From Salinispora pacifica CNR114 (GTDB taxonomy: Bacteria > Actinomycetota > Actinomycetes > Mycobacteriales > Micromonosporaceae): a DNA stretch of 64,000 bases. The translations under genes and the position numbers were made by a program. The stretch is from the NCBI RefSeq assembly GCF_000514775.1, contig NZ_AZWO01000005.1, forward strand, positions 62,001-126,000, in the 5' to 3' direction. The notes under the pieces are model-generated. The model was given only the letters and a program-made list of their open reading frames with translations, made no database searches and was not told where the DNA came from. Position 1 is the stretch's first letter. The number at the start of each line of letters is the position of its first letter. Positions 19,675 through 32,320 of the stretch are shown here, in pieces.

Positions 19675-19696
19675 GCGGCGCGGGCTGGGTGTTGCC

Positions 19697-22041
<2,345 letters not shown>

Positions 22042-22185
22042 CCGGCGGCCGTGGGCGCGTATACCAACTTAATTACGACTACGACCGATTCGTGGCTGTC
22101 GTACGGGGAATTGTGGCTCCTGGGGCGTTACATGGGGGACACGGCGTACACCTGGGTGCGCCGACCCTGACCCGCGGGAGGTGTG

Positions 22186-24603
22186 ATGGCGACGGCCGAC
22201 CCGCGCAACTTCGTCCCACCAGGACGGAGCGCGCCGTTCTTCGCCTTCGTGGCGGTGGTCCTCGCCGTGGCCGCGCTGACGTCGGCGGCTCCGTTGCTTG
22301 CCCTCCCGGACCAGGTGTTCCGGCTGCCCGCCGCGTTCTGGACCATGGCGGTGCTGGCGGTCGCCGGAGACGCTTGGCCGTTCGTCCCAGCGGGGCGGCG
22401 GCGGTCGTCGGTCATGTTTCCGTCAATCTGCTTCACCTTCGCCATCCTGCTCGGCTGGGGGCTGGGCCCGGCGGTCGCCGTGCAGGCGGTGGCGGTCGTG
22501 GTGTCCGGAGTCCGAATGGGGCACGCCAGTTGGCGAATCGCCTTCAACGCCGGTCAGTACGCCTGTGCCCTCGCCGCCGCCCATGTTCTGATCGGCCTCG
22601 GCCCGGGCGACCTGGTCGGTGGCGGGCAGCTCAGTGGGACCGACGTGGTGGCGGTCAGTGGCGCGATGCTCGCCTGGTTCACCGTCAACTACGGGCTGGT
22701 CAGCACGGCGGTGTGGCTGCGGTTCGGGGCACGTTGGCGGCCGGGGATGGGTTTCGAGCTGCTCTCCACCGGTTCGCTGCTGCTGCTCGCGCCGGTGCTG
22801 ATCACCGCGGCCCAGGCGAGCGCGGCGCTGGTCCCGCTGGTGCTGGCGCCGCTGTTCGCGGTCTACCAGATGGCCCGGCTCAGCGCCGAGCAGCAGCAGC
22901 TCGCCTCTCTCGATCCCCTCACCGGCCTGCCCAACCGGAACGCACTGGTCGCCGAGGTCGGCGCGCGGCTGCACCGGCACGCGGAGCGGGCCGCGGATGG
23001 TTCGGCGCCGGCCCGCATGGCGCTGCTGCTGCTCGATCTGGACCGGTTCAAGCACGTCAACGACGCGCTCGGGCACGCCGTCGGCGATCGGCTGCTGGTC
23101 GAGGTGGGCGCCCGGCTGACCGAGGTCGCCGATGGGGACCTGGTGGCCCGGCTCGGCGGGGACGAGTTCGCCATCGTGCTGACCGGGCTGACCGACGTCG
23201 CCGAGGCACGCGACCGGGCGGGCCGGGTGGTGGCCGCGTTGGCCGAGCCGGTCACGCTGGACGGGCTGCCGCTGGATGTCGGCGGGTCGATCGGGGTCGC
23301 GCTCTTCCCCGACCACGGTGAGGACTTCACCACCCTGATGCGCCACGCCGATGTGGCGATGTACGACGCGAAGCAGCGCAACGACACGGTCGCCGTCTAC
23401 GTGGCCGAGTCCGACCACAACTCGGCCGAGCGGCTGGGTCTCCTGGCCGACCTGCGTCGGGTCCTCGCCTCCGGGTTACGCCCCGACGCGGACGGCGGTG
23501 GGGCGGACCCGGGGCGCAACGGTTCGGCGCGTCCGGTGCTCGGCGGCGCCGACGCGGTGCTGCCCGGCACGAGCGGGTCGAGCCCGGGCCGGTGGTCGCG
23601 GTGGGGCCGGCGGCAGCGCGTGCACCTGGTCCACTCCGACGAGCTGATCCAGCGGATCGTCACCGCCGCCGACCCGATTCGCCGCCGCGCCATCGTCGGC
23701 CCGGCCGGCCTGCCGGCCTCCGGCGAGACCGTTGAACCGCTCGCCGCCGCCACCGACGGAGCCGGGGGGCCGGAGCTCACCGCGGCGGTGGGGTGCGCCG
23801 GTGGCCTGGCTGACCCGGCCGGCGCGGGTGAGATAACCATGTACTACCAGCCGCAGGTCGCCATCGCGACCGGGGAGGTGGTCGGGGTCGAGGCACTGCT
23901 GCGCTGGCGCCACCCCCGGCGCGGGATGGTCGACCCGGAGGAGCTGATCCGGGTGGCCGAGCAGAGCGCGGTGATGCGCCTGCTCACCTTGCGGGTCATC
24001 GACGACGTGGTGGCGCAGCTGGGACGGTGGCAGGCGGCGGGTGTGGTCCTCCGGGCCGCCCTGAACGTCAGCGTCCGGGACCTGCACACCGGGGAGATCG
24101 CCGATCGGATCGCGGAGCGACTCGCCCAGCACGACGTACCGCCGCAGCGCCTCCAGCTGGAGATCACCGAGGGGGCGTTGATGGCCGACCCGCGGCGGGT
24201 GCTCGCCACCATCACCCGGCTGCACCGGCTCGGCGTGGGAATCGCCCTGGACGACTTCGGTACCGGCTTCTCCTCCCTGCAACACCTGCGGCGGCTACCG
24301 CTCACCGAGGTCAAGGTGGACCGCTCCTTCGTGCTCGGGATGACCGAGGACGCCGACGACGCGGCGATCGTCACCTCGGTGGTCGAGCTGGCCCGGGCGC
24401 TCGGGCTACGGGCGGTGGCCGAAGGGGTGGAGGACGAGCGAACCTGGCGGATGCTGCACGCGATTGGCTGCGACGCCGCGCAGGGCTGGTTCTATGCCCG
24501 GCCGATGCCGGCCGAGGAGCTTGTCGCCTGGCTGGCCCGGCATCGCCCGGTCCGCCCGACGCCGGGCCCGGAGGCCGCCGTCGGGCCGCACCCTGCCCGT
24601 TGA
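22186..24603 (+). CDS. Membrane GGDEF-EAL cyclic-di-GMP signalling protein 1
   Basis: An 805-residue protein. The N-terminal membrane sensor has about six hydrophobic segments (20-220). The diguanylate cyclase domain (about 240-405) has [12 protein letters not shown] and an intact GGDEF in [12 protein letters not shown]. The EAL phosphodiesterase domain retains EALLRW, N in [11 protein letters not shown] in LEITEGALM and [29 protein letters not shown] low-complexity segment of about 118 residues (23476-23829) is inserted after the first EAL helix ([11 protein letters not shown]), before [10 protein letters not shown]. No RxxD inhibitory site precedes GGDEF. ATG at 22186 has GGGAGG just upstream. 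Both activities look possible. Confidence 0.93.
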   Translation: MATADPRNFVPPGRSAPFFAFVAVVLAVAALTSAAPLLALPDQVFRLPAAFWTMAVLAVAGDAWPFVPAGRRRSSVMFPSICFTFAILLGWGLGPAVAVQAVAVVVSGVRMGHASWRIAFNAGQYACALAAAHVLIGLGPGDLVGGGQLSGTDVVAVSGAMLAWFTVNYGLVSTAVWLRFGARWRPGMGFELLSTGSLLLLAPVLITAAQASAALVPLVLAPLFAVYQMARLSAEQQQLASLDPLTGLPNRNALVAEVGARLHRHAERAADGSAPARMALLLLDLDRFKHVNDALGHAVGDRLLVEVGARLTEVADGDLVARLGGDEFAIVLTGLTDVAEARDRAGRVVAALAEPVTLDGLPLDVGGSIGVALFPDHGEDFTTLMRHADVAMYDAKQRNDTVAVYVAESDHNSAERLGLLADLRRVLASGLRPDADGGGADPGRNGSARPVLGGADAVLPGTSGSSPGRWSRWGRRQRVHLVHSDELIQRIVTAADPIRRRAIVGPAGLPASGETVEPLAAATDGAGGPELTAAVGCAGGLADPAGAGEITMYYQPQVAIATGEVVGVEALLRWRHPRRGMVDPEELIRVAEQSAVMRLLTLRVIDDVVAQLGRWQAAGVVLRAALNVSVRDLHTGEIADRIAERLAQHDVPPQRLQLEITEGALMADPRRVLATITRLHRLGVGIALDDFGTGFSSLQHLRRLPLTEVKVDRSFVLGMTEDADDAAIVTSVVELARALGLRAVAEGVEDERTWRMLHAIGCDAAQGWFYARPMPAEELVAWLARHRPVRPTPGPEAAVGPHPAR

Positions 24604-24753
24604 CCGGCAACCCCGCCGTCGCTCCGCTGAGGGGGGAGTCGGGGCAGCGGCGTCGGGCGGGAGCAATAGACTCGCTGCGGTCACCGCGGGTAGCGCAGCA
24701 CCGCCCGCGGTCGGCGCGGACAGATCAGCAAAACAGCCACGAAGGGGGCACCG

Positions 24754-25059
24754 ATGGCCGCCATCTCCCGCGAGGAGGTCGCGCACCTGGCGCGACTGTC
24801 GCGGCTCGCCGTGACCGAGGAGGAGCTGGCTACCCTCGCCGGCCAACTCGACGTGATCCTCCAGGCAGTCGCCCAGGTCGGCGAGGTCACCGCGGCGGAC
24901 ATCCCGCCGACGTCGCACTCCGTGCCGCTGACCAACGTGCTGCGCGACGACGTGGTGGCGTCGTGCCTGACGCCCCAGGAGGCGCTGTCGGGCGCGCCCG
25001 ACGCCGCCGAGCAGCGGTTCCGCGTACCGCGGATTCTGGACGAGGATGTGGCCTCATGA
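24754..25059 (+). CDS. gatC: Asp/Glu-tRNA amidotransferase subunit C
   Basis: A 101-residue GatC, with the usual [33 protein letters not shown] start and a C-terminal VPRILDE tail. It wraps around GatA and stabilises GatAB, which converts misacylated Glu-tRNA(Gln) or Asp-tRNA(Asn) to the amide form. The ribosome site GAAGGGGGC precedes the ATG. The stop overlaps the gatA start (ATGA), so translation is coupled. Confidence 0.96.
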   Translation: MAAISREEVAHLARLSRLAVTEEELATLAGQLDVILQAVAQVGEVTAADIPPTSHSVPLTNVLRDDVVASCLTPQEALSGAPDAAEQRFRVPRILDEDVAS

Positions 25060-26531
25060 CCGACCTGACCAGCTTCTCCGCCGCCGAACTCGCCGGCCTG
25101 GTGGCGCGCGGCGAGTCCTCGGCGGTCGAGGTCACCCAGGCGCACCTGGACCGGATCTCGGCCGTCGACGACCGGGTGCACGCCTTCCTGCACGTCGACA
25201 CGGAGGGTGCCCTCGCCGCCGCCCGCGACGTGGATTCGCGTCGCGCCGCGGGTGAGCCGCTCGGCCCGCTGGCCGGGGTGCCGGTGGCGGTCAAGGATGT
25301 GCTCACCACGAAGGGCGTACCGACCACCGCCGGGTCGAAGATCCTGGCCGACTGGCGCCCGCCCTACGACTCCACGATCGTGCGGCGGCTGCGGGCGGCC
25401 GACACGGTGATGTTGGGCAAGACCAACATGGACGAGTTCGCGATGGGCTCGTCCACCGAGTACTCGGCCTTCGGGCCGACCCACAACCCGTGGGACCTGA
25501 GCCGGATCCCGGGCGGCTCCGGCGGCGGCAGCTCGGCCGCCCTGGCCGCGTACGAGACGCCTCTGTCGATCGGTTCGGACACCGGCGGCTCGATCCGACA
25601 GCCCGGGGCCGTCACCGGCACCGTCGGCGTCAAGCCCACCTACGGGGGGACCTCCCGGTACGGCCTGATCGCCTTCTCGTCCTCGCTGGACACCCCCGGC
25701 CCCTGCGCCCGTACGGTGCTGGACGCCGCGCTGCTGCACGAGGCGATCGGTGGCCACGACCCGCTCGACTCGACCTCGATTCCGGCACCGGTGCCGGACG
25801 TGGTGGCCGCTGCCCGGCTCGGTGCCAGCGGCGACCTGACCGGGGTTCGGCTGGGCGTGGTCCGGGAGTTCGCCGGGGAGGGCGCCGAGCCGGGCGTGCT
25901 GGCGGCCTTCCGGGCGGCGGTGGAGACGCTCACCAAGTTGGGCGCCGAGGTCGTCGAGGTCTCCTGCCCGCACTTCCGGTACGCGCTGCCGGCGTACTAC
26001 CTGATCGCCCCGAGCGAGTGCTCGTCGAACCTGGCCCGCTTCGACGGGGTCCGGTTCGGCCTGCGGGTCGGTGACGACGGAGTCCGGTCGCTGGAGGAGG
26101 TCATGTCGGCGACCCGGGAGGCCGGTTTCGGCCCGGAGGTCAAGCGGCGGGTCATGCTCGGCACGTACGCCCTCTCGTCGGGCTACTACGACGCGTACTA
26201 CGGTCAGGCGCAGAAGGTGCGCACCCTGATCAGCCGGGATTTCGCCACCGCCTTCGACCAGGTCGACGCCCTGATCTCGCCGACGACGCCGTTCGTCGCG
26301 TTCCCGGTCGGGGCGCGCACCGCCGACCCGTACCAGATGTACCTGGCCGACCTGTTCACCATTCCGAGCAACCTGTACGGCGGGCCGGGCATCTCGGTGC
26401 CCTGTGGTCTCGCCGACGGGCTCCCGGTTGGCCTGCAGGTCATGGCACCGACGATGGCCGACGACCGGATGTACCGGGTCGCGGCCGCGCTGGAGAGCGC
26501 TGTCGGCCCGTTCACCCCACCGGCACTGTGA
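25056..26531 (+). CDS. gatA: Asp/Glu-tRNA amidotransferase subunit A
   Basis: A 491-residue amidase-signature glutaminase. The Ser-cisSer-Lys triad is K80 (VAVKDVL), S155 (GGSGGGSS) and S179 ([10 protein letters not shown]), each one residue on from the positions known in Staphylococcus aureus GatA. It releases ammonia from glutamine or asparagine and channels it to GatB. It overlaps gatC by 4 bp and is followed by gatB after 13 bp, one operon. Confidence 0.98.
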   Translation: MTDLTSFSAAELAGLVARGESSAVEVTQAHLDRISAVDDRVHAFLHVDTEGALAAARDVDSRRAAGEPLGPLAGVPVAVKDVLTTKGVPTTAGSKILADWRPPYDSTIVRRLRAADTVMLGKTNMDEFAMGSSTEYSAFGPTHNPWDLSRIPGGSGGGSSAALAAYETPLSIGSDTGGSIRQPGAVTGTVGVKPTYGGTSRYGLIAFSSSLDTPGPCARTVLDAALLHEAIGGHDPLDSTSIPAPVPDVVAAARLGASGDLTGVRLGVVREFAGEGAEPGVLAAFRAAVETLTKLGAEVVEVSCPHFRYALPAYYLIAPSECSSNLARFDGVRFGLRVGDDGVRSLEEVMSATREAGFGPEVKRRVMLGTYALSSGYYDAYYGQAQKVRTLISRDFATAFDQVDALISPTTPFVAFPVGARTADPYQMYLADLFTIPSNLYGGPGISVPCGLADGLPVGLQVMAPTMADDRMYRVAAALESAVGPFTPPAL

Positions 26532-26544
26532 GGCAGGAGCACCG

Positions 26545-28044
26545 ATGACGACGACACTGCCCGCGTACGACGAGGTCGTCGCGCGCTACGAACCGGTGAT
26601 CGGCCTGGAGACCCACGTCGAGTTGGGCACGAACACCAAGATGTTCTGTGGCTGCCCGACCGACTTCGGCGGGGCGCCGAACACCCGGGTCTGCCCGGTT
26701 TGCCTGGGGCTGCCGGGCTCGCTTCCGGTGGCCAACCGGGCGGCCGTGGAGGCGACCATCCGGATCGGGCTCGCGCTGAACTGCTCGATCGCGCAGTGGT
26801 GCCGGTTTGCCCGGAAGAACTACTACTACCCGGACATGCCGAAGAACTACCAGATCAGCCAGTACGACGAGCCGCTCTGCGTGGACGGCTACCTGGACGT
26901 CGAGGTGAACGGCGAACCGGTGCGGATCAGCATCGAACGGGTGCACATGGAGGAGGACACCGGCAAGACCCTGCACGTGGGCGGGGCCACCGGCCGCATC
27001 CACGGCGCGACCGAATCGCTGGTCGACTACAACCGGGCCGGTATCCCGCTGGTCGAGATCGTCACCAAGCCGATCCCCGGCGCCGGTGCGATGGCGCCGG
27101 AGGTGGCCCGGGCGTACGTCACCGAGCTGCGCGACGTGCTCCGCTCGCTCGGCGTCTCCGACGTCCGGATGGAGGAGGGGTCGCTGCGCTGCGACGTCAA
27201 CACCTCCCTCAACCTCCCGGGTGAGCAGTGGGGCACCCGTACCGAGACGAAGAACGTCAACTCGCTGCGGTCGGTGGAGCGCGCGGTGCGCTCCGAGATC
27301 ATCCGGCAGGCGTCGGTGCTCGGGGCGGGTGGCCGAATCATCCAGGAGACCCGGCACTTCCACGAGGACACCGGGGACACCACTTCCGGCCGGTCCAAGG
27401 AGACCGCGACCGACTACCGGTACTTCCCGGAGCCGGACCTGGTGCCGGTCGCGCCGGACCCGACCTGGGTGGCCGAGTTGAAGGCCGCGCTGCCGGAGCT
27501 GCCGCGGCTGCACCGGCGCCGCCTGCAGCAGGAGTGGGGCCTGTCCGACCTGGACATGCAGTCGATCCTGAACGCGGGCGCGGTCGAGCTGATCGAGGCG
27601 ACCATCGCGGCGGGCACCACCCCGACCGCCGCCCGCAAGTGGTGGCTGGGCGAGCTGTCCCGCCGGGCCAACGAGACCGGGGCGGAGCTGGCTGACATCG
27701 GCGCCACCCCGAAGCAGGTCGCCGAGTTGCAGGGCCTGGTCGACGCCGGCAAACTCACCGACAAGCTGGCCCGTACGGTGCTGGAGCACGTGGTCGCGGG
27801 AGAGGGTTCGCCGGCCAAGATCATGGTTGACCGCAAGCTGGAGGTGGTCTCCGACACCGGCGCGCTGACCGCGGCGGTGGACGAGGCGATCGCCGCCAAC
27901 CCCGCCATCGCCGACAAGGTCCGCGGCGGCAAGGTGGCCGCGGCCGGTGCCCTGGTCGGTGCGGTTATGAAGACGACCCGTGGCCAGGCTGACGCCAAGA
28001 CCGTGCGTGAGTTGATCCTGGAACGCCTCGGCGTCCAGGGCTGA
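26545..28044 (+). CDS. gatB: Asp/Glu-tRNA amidotransferase subunit B
   Basis: A 499-residue kinase/amidotransferase subunit that phosphorylates the tRNA-bound Glu or Asp and accepts ammonia from GatA. Motifs: [58 protein letters not shown], and the C-terminal helical/YqeY-like tail from about 410. A zinc-site cysteine set (CGCP, CPVC) is near the N-terminus. Last gene of gatCAB, closed by a 15-bp hairpin. The presence of gatCAB suggests indirect Gln-tRNA synthesis. Confidence 0.98.
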   Translation: MTTTLPAYDEVVARYEPVIGLETHVELGTNTKMFCGCPTDFGGAPNTRVCPVCLGLPGSLPVANRAAVEATIRIGLALNCSIAQWCRFARKNYYYPDMPKNYQISQYDEPLCVDGYLDVEVNGEPVRISIERVHMEEDTGKTLHVGGATGRIHGATESLVDYNRAGIPLVEIVTKPIPGAGAMAPEVARAYVTELRDVLRSLGVSDVRMEEGSLRCDVNTSLNLPGEQWGTRTETKNVNSLRSVERAVRSEIIRQASVLGAGGRIIQETRHFHEDTGDTTSGRSKETATDYRYFPEPDLVPVAPDPTWVAELKAALPELPRLHRRRLQQEWGLSDLDMQSILNAGAVELIEATIAAGTTPTAARKWWLGELSRRANETGAELADIGATPKQVAELQGLVDAGKLTDKLARTVLEHVVAGEGSPAKIMVDRKLEVVSDTGALTAAVDEAIAANPAIADKVRGGKVAAAGALVGAVMKTTRGQADAKTVRELILERLGVQG

Positions 28045-28052
28045 CGTGCGCC

Positions 28053-28087
28053 GAAGGGCCCGCCGGCTGGTTGCCGGCGGGCCCTTC
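28053..28087 (+). terminator. Terminator of gatCAB
   Basis: A perfect 15-bp inverted repeat (28053-28067 with 28073-28087) with a 5-nt TGGTT loop, 8 bp after the gatB stop. No long T tract follows. Confidence 0.85.
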
Positions 28088-28138
28088 CCGCCCACCCCTC
28101 GGAGGGCGCCAACGGCGGCGCCCGGATGGAGTCCCCCC

Positions 28139-30496
28139 GTGAACCAGCACGACCTTGCTGTCCTCGACGAGATCCAACGCCGGGTGCTGTGGCTCGCCAC
28201 CCGCATCGTGGACGCGGCCAACCACGACCGGGACACCGGCGACGGCGTCAAGGTCGGCGGGCACCAGGCGTCCAGCGCGTCGCTGGTCACCGCGATGACG
28301 GCGCTGTGGTTCGCGCACCTCGACGCCGAGGACCGGGTCGCGGTGAAGCCGCACGCCTCCCCGGTGTTCCACGCCATCCAGTACCTGCTCGGCAACCTGG
28401 ACCGGTCGTACCTGACCCGGCTGCGCGCCCGCGGTGGCCTCCAGTCGTACCCGTCCCGGACGAAGGACCCGGACGAGGTCGACTTCTCCACCGGCTCGGT
28501 GGGCCTGGGCGCGGCGGCGCCGCTCTTCGCGGCGGTCACCCGCCGCTACGTGGACGCGCACTTCGGTGCCCGTCCCCGGTCCCGGTTCGTCGCCCTCATC
28601 GGCGACGCCGAGCTGGACGAGGGCAACATCTGGGAGGCGGTCGCCGACCCGGCCACCGCCGGGCTGGGCACCGTGATGTGGCTGGTCGACTTCAACCGTC
28701 AGTCGCTGGATCGGGTCGTACCGGGCATTCGGATCGACCAGTGGCGGGGCCAGTTCGAGGCCGCGGGCTGGCACGTCGTGGAGGTCAAGTACGGCCGCCG
28801 GCTCGCTGCCGCGTACGCCCGTCCGGGTGGGGCGGCGCTGCGGGACTGGATCGACCGGATGCCGAACGAGCAGTACCAGTCGCTCTTCGGCCTGGCCGGG
28901 CCGCTGCTGCGCAAGCAGTTCCTCGACGGCGCGCCGGCGGGAGTCGCGGAGTTCATCGCCGACATCCCCGACGACGAACTGGGCCCGCTCGTCACCGACC
29001 TCGGCGGGCACGACCTGGCGGCGATGCTGGACGCCTACGCCCAGTGCGACGCGGTCACCGACCGGCCCAGCGTGGTCTTCGCGTACACGGTGAAGGGCTG
29101 GGGGCTGCCGATCGCCGGCAACCCCCGGAACCACTCGGCGCTGCTCACCACGGCGCAGGTAGACGAGTTGCGGGCCGCGCACGGCCACACCCGGGACACC
29201 GAGTGGGACCGGCTCGACCCGGCGTCGGCGGCCGGTGTCCGGGCCGGGGAACGCCGGGAGGCGCTGTCCCGGGCACCACGCACGCGGGCACTGGGCGTCA
29301 GCGTCCCGGAGACGACCCGGGTACGCGCGAACAAGCCGGTCTCCACCCAGGAGGTCTTCGGCCGGGTCCTGGTCGACCTGTCCCGTGACCCGCAGGTCGG
29401 GCGCTACCTCGTGACCACCGCCCCGGACGTGGCCACCTCGACGAACCTGGCCGGGTTCATCAACCGGTCCGGGGTGTTCGCGCCCACCTCGCAGCGCGCG
29501 TGGTCCGAGGACCGGATGCTGCGGTGGACGGAGAGCCCGGCCGGCCAGCACATCGAGCTGGGTATCTCGGAGATGAACCTGTTCCTGCTGCTCGGCCAGC
29601 TCGGCCTGGCCTGGGACCACTCCGGGCAGCCGCTGCTGCCGGTCGGCACCGTCTACGACCCGTTCGTGCTGCGGGGCCTGGACGCCTTCCTCCACGGCAC
29701 CTACTCCGGCGCCCGGTTCGTGGTCGCGGGCACCCCCTCGGGAGTCACCCTCGCGCCGGAGGGGGGTGCACACCAGTCGACGCTCACCGCCAGCGTCGGC
29801 GTGGAGCTGCCCGGGGTCACCTTCGTCGAGCCCGCCTACGCCACCACCCTGGACTGGCTGCTCTGTGACGCGTTGGGGCAGATCGCCGGCGGTACGGCGC
29901 CGGCTGCGACCGCCGCGCCGGGGGAGGACGGCGGATACTACTTCCGACTCAGTACCCGCCCGGTTGACCAGGCTCCGTTCGCGGCGGCCCGGAGCCGGCT
30001 CGGCGACGCGGTGCTGCGCCGGCAGGTGCTCGCCGGCGCCTACCGGCTGGTCGACGCCCATCAGGCGTACCCGCAGCTCGCCGACGCCCCGGTCGTGCAG
30101 CTCGCCGCCTCCGGTGCGGTCCTGCCCGAGGTGCTCGCCGCGGCGGCCGAGCTGGCCGAGGAGGGGATCGCCGCGCACGTCGTGGACGTCACCAGCCTGG
30201 ACCGCCTCTACCGGGCCTGGCAGCGCACCCTGCGCCAGGGGGTCCGCACCGCGACCGTGCCGAGCGTTCCGGGCGCGCTGCGGTCGGCCTTCGTCGACCG
30301 GGTGCCGGTGGTCACCGTGCACGACGCCGCGTCGCACGCGATGGCGTGGCTCGGCTCGGCGGTCGGCGCTCCGGCGGTGCCCCTCGGCGTGGACGAGTTC
30401 GGTCAGTCCGGCAGCGTCGCCGAGCTGTATGAGCTCCACGACCTGCTGCCGGGCAGCATCGTGAACGCCGCCCTCGCCGCCCTCTCCCTGCGCTGA
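28139..30496 (+). CDS. AceE-like pyruvate dehydrogenase E1/transketolase-family protein
   Basis: A 785-residue ThDP enzyme of the homodimeric E1 type. The N-terminal region has the AceE-like GGHQASSASLVTAMTALWF, GLQSYP, TGSVGLGAAAPL and ThDP/Mg motif GDAELDEGN...VDFNRQSLD. The pyrimidine domain and a transketolase C-terminal domain follow (IELGISEMNLFLLLGQLGLAWD; PVVTVHDAASHAMAWLGSAVGAPAVPLGVDEFGQSG). It is about 100 residues shorter than E. coli AceE, and no lipoyl E2 or E3 gene is nearby. A free-standing 2-oxoacid or transketolase-type activity is possible. GTG at 28139 follows CGGATGGAG. Substrate unproven. Confidence 0.8.
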   Translation: MNQHDLAVLDEIQRRVLWLATRIVDAANHDRDTGDGVKVGGHQASSASLVTAMTALWFAHLDAEDRVAVKPHASPVFHAIQYLLGNLDRSYLTRLRARGGLQSYPSRTKDPDEVDFSTGSVGLGAAAPLFAAVTRRYVDAHFGARPRSRFVALIGDAELDEGNIWEAVADPATAGLGTVMWLVDFNRQSLDRVVPGIRIDQWRGQFEAAGWHVVEVKYGRRLAAAYARPGGAALRDWIDRMPNEQYQSLFGLAGPLLRKQFLDGAPAGVAEFIADIPDDELGPLVTDLGGHDLAAMLDAYAQCDAVTDRPSVVFAYTVKGWGLPIAGNPRNHSALLTTAQVDELRAAHGHTRDTEWDRLDPASAAGVRAGERREALSRAPRTRALGVSVPETTRVRANKPVSTQEVFGRVLVDLSRDPQVGRYLVTTAPDVATSTNLAGFINRSGVFAPTSQRAWSEDRMLRWTESPAGQHIELGISEMNLFLLLGQLGLAWDHSGQPLLPVGTVYDPFVLRGLDAFLHGTYSGARFVVAGTPSGVTLAPEGGAHQSTLTASVGVELPGVTFVEPAYATTLDWLLCDALGQIAGGTAPAATAAPGEDGGYYFRLSTRPVDQAPFAAARSRLGDAVLRRQVLAGAYRLVDAHQAYPQLADAPVVQLAASGAVLPEVLAAAAELAEEGIAAHVVDVTSLDRLYRAWQRTLRQGVRTATVPSVPGALRSAFVDRVPVVTVHDAASHAMAWLGSAVGAPAVPLGVDEFGQSGSVAELYELHDLLPGSIVNAALAALSLR

Positions 30497-30502
30497 CCGG
30501 TA

Positions 30503-30531
30503 GCTGACCGTCGGCTGGTCCGGCGGTCAGC
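30503..30531. terminator. Shared terminator between convergent genes
   Basis: A 12-bp stem (30503-30514 with 30520-30531, one G-T pair, 5-nt loop) starts 7 bp after the AceE-like stop and overlaps the stop codon of the converging metallophosphoesterase gene. Confidence 0.7.
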
Positions 30532-32107
30532 GGGTCGGGGTGGGGGTGACCGGAGCGGGGGCCCCGGCCTTCGGGTCCTCCACGATGTGCCGTTCGAGGT
30601 TCACCTGGGCCTGGCCGGTGCCGCCGACGGTGATGTCGTCATACGCCTGGAGCAGCTTCTCCTCGTCGAAGTAGAGGACGGTCATCGACAGCGGGGTGGG
30701 CTCCTCGCCCTCCAACCCGCGCAGGCCGGCGCCACCGGTCGAACCCTGCACCATCAGCAGGGTGGGGGTCTGGTCCGGCTGCTGGGGCAGCCGGTACACC
30801 TCGCGGTTGTGGGTGTGTCCGGCGAGTACCAGCGGGGTGGCGCCGGAGAGGGGCCCCGCCGAGGCGGGGTCGTGCACCAGCGCCAGGTCCACCGGTCGGG
30901 GTGCGCTACGGGCGGTGGCCGCCAACTGTTCACCGACGCCGATGAGCTGGTCGGCTGTCTCCCCGGTCAGACCGCTGGCCGCCGGTGAGGTGCTCTTGTC
31001 CGGCGTGAAGCGCGGGTCCCCGATGCCGGCGAAGGTCAGCCCGGCGACGACGGCGGTCGTGTTGTCCAACACGATGGCGTTGCGCTGCTGGGCCACGGCC
31101 GCGGTCGTACCCCCCGAGTCGTGGTTGCCGCGGATGTAGACGTAGGGCGTGCGGAGGAGCCCGATCGAGTCGACGTAGTTCGCCTCCGGCTCGCTGCCCC
31201 AGTCGGTGATGTCGCCGGTGTCGGCCACGACGTCGATCCCGAACTGCTCCACCACCGTCTGGATGACCTGCCAGGCGGCTGGGTTCAGGTGCAGGTCGGA
31301 GATGTGCAGCACCCGGGTGGTGCCGGGCTGCGGCTCGAAGACCGGCAGCTCCGAGACGGTGGAGTAGAGCTGGCTGACGTTGCCGACCAGCCGCTGGAGT
31401 TGCTCGGCGTAGCGGGTGTAGTCGTTGGCGATCCGCTGGACGTCGCCGACGAGCGCCGGCGCGTTGACCAGCAGCCCCTCGTAGCGGGGCTCTTCGATCG
31501 CCTGCGGTCGTAGGGTGGCCGCCGCGGTGCCCAGGCTGCCCGCGGTGATCGCGAGCGCGAGCACCCCCGCCCAGGCCGTACGGCGGGTGTCGCGGAACAC
31601 CAGCAGGGCCAGCAGCAGGGTGACCAGCACCGTGGCGGCGACCGTACGGACACCGAGGCGCAGGATGCCTTCGCGGATGTCGTCGACGGCGGTCTGGCTC
31701 GCCCGGTCGAGGCTCTCCGGGTCGTGCAGCAACGCCTCGGTGCGGTCCTGATCGAGGGCGCCGACCTGCACGGTCAACTCGGTCGGCCCGTCGTGGCTGT
31801 CGAGCAGCAGGGCGCCGAGCGGCGGGATGTCGATGGTGGTGCCGCCGTGCAGCGCCGGGGTCACCGTCAGGTTCGCCTGGAACGGCCCAACCTCGGTGCT
31901 GACCCGGCCGCCGGCCAGCGTGCCGATCAACACCCCGGCCAGGGTTATGGCGAGTACGGCCAGGGTCATCCCGACGGCGCGTAGCGTCCGCCAGCGGGTC
32001 GAACGGCCGCCGGCTCGCCGGGGCCGTCGCCGGAGCCGCCGGCTCCAGCCCGTCTCCGGCGGCTGGCCGCCTCGGCTGTCCTGCTGCTCGTTCTCCTGAC
32101 CGTCCAT
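30527..32107 (-). CDS. Membrane-anchored metallophosphoesterase
   Basis: A 526-residue protein. The basic N-terminus is followed by a membrane helix (about 45-66), an extracellular-looking region, and two more helices (about 155-200). A calcineurin-like phosphoesterase domain comes next with the full metal set: HISDLHLN (DxH), DTGDITDWG (GD), IRGNHDSGG (GNHD), LALVHD and AGHTHNRE (GHxH). The catalytic domain likely faces outside the membrane. The substrate could be a phosphodiester, nucleotide or lipid headgroup. Start ATG at 32107; the stop lies within the shared terminator hairpin. Confidence 0.88.
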   Translation of the reverse strand: MDGQENEQQDSRGGQPPETGWSRRLRRRPRRAGGRSTRWRTLRAVGMTLAVLAITLAGVLIGTLAGGRVSTEVGPFQANLTVTPALHGGTTIDIPPLGALLLDSHDGPTELTVQVGALDQDRTEALLHDPESLDRASQTAVDDIREGILRLGVRTVAATVLVTLLLALLVFRDTRRTAWAGVLALAITAGSLGTAAATLRPQAIEEPRYEGLLVNAPALVGDVQRIANDYTRYAEQLQRLVGNVSQLYSTVSELPVFEPQPGTTRVLHISDLHLNPAAWQVIQTVVEQFGIDVVADTGDITDWGSEPEANYVDSIGLLRTPYVYIRGNHDSGGTTAAVAQQRNAIVLDNTTAVVAGLTFAGIGDPRFTPDKSTSPAASGLTGETADQLIGVGEQLAATARSAPRPVDLALVHDPASAGPLSGATPLVLAGHTHNREVYRLPQQPDQTPTLLMVQGSTGGAGLRGLEGEEPTPLSMTVLYFDEEKLLQAYDDITVGGTGQAQVNLERHIVEDPKAGAPAPVTPTPTR

Positions 32108-32232
32108 GCTGAAATTCTGACTCGCCCAGTCGATAGGCTCGGGAAAATCTGGGCCGGGTGTCGCCCATTGTCGAATTTATCCGGTTTTGCTGCCGGTCTT
32201 TCTGGCCTCGCTGTCGACACCAATCGGCTTCG

Positions 32233-32320
32233 CGGCTGGGTTTGCCCGGTCTCGCGGCTGGGTTTGCCTGGTCTCGCGGTTGGTTCTGCCCGATCTCGCG
32301 GTCAGCTTCGTCCGGCTTCG
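32233..32320. repeat. Four imperfect tandem 22-bp repeats
   Basis: Units at 32233-32254, 32255-32276, 32277-32298 and 32299-32320. The first two read CGGCTGGGTTTGCCCGGTCTCG apart from one base change; units 3 and 4 are progressively diverged. The array runs into the 3' end of the downstream minus-strand gene (its stop codon is within unit 4), so the repeat may have formed or extended the gene's last codons. Confidence 0.8.
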
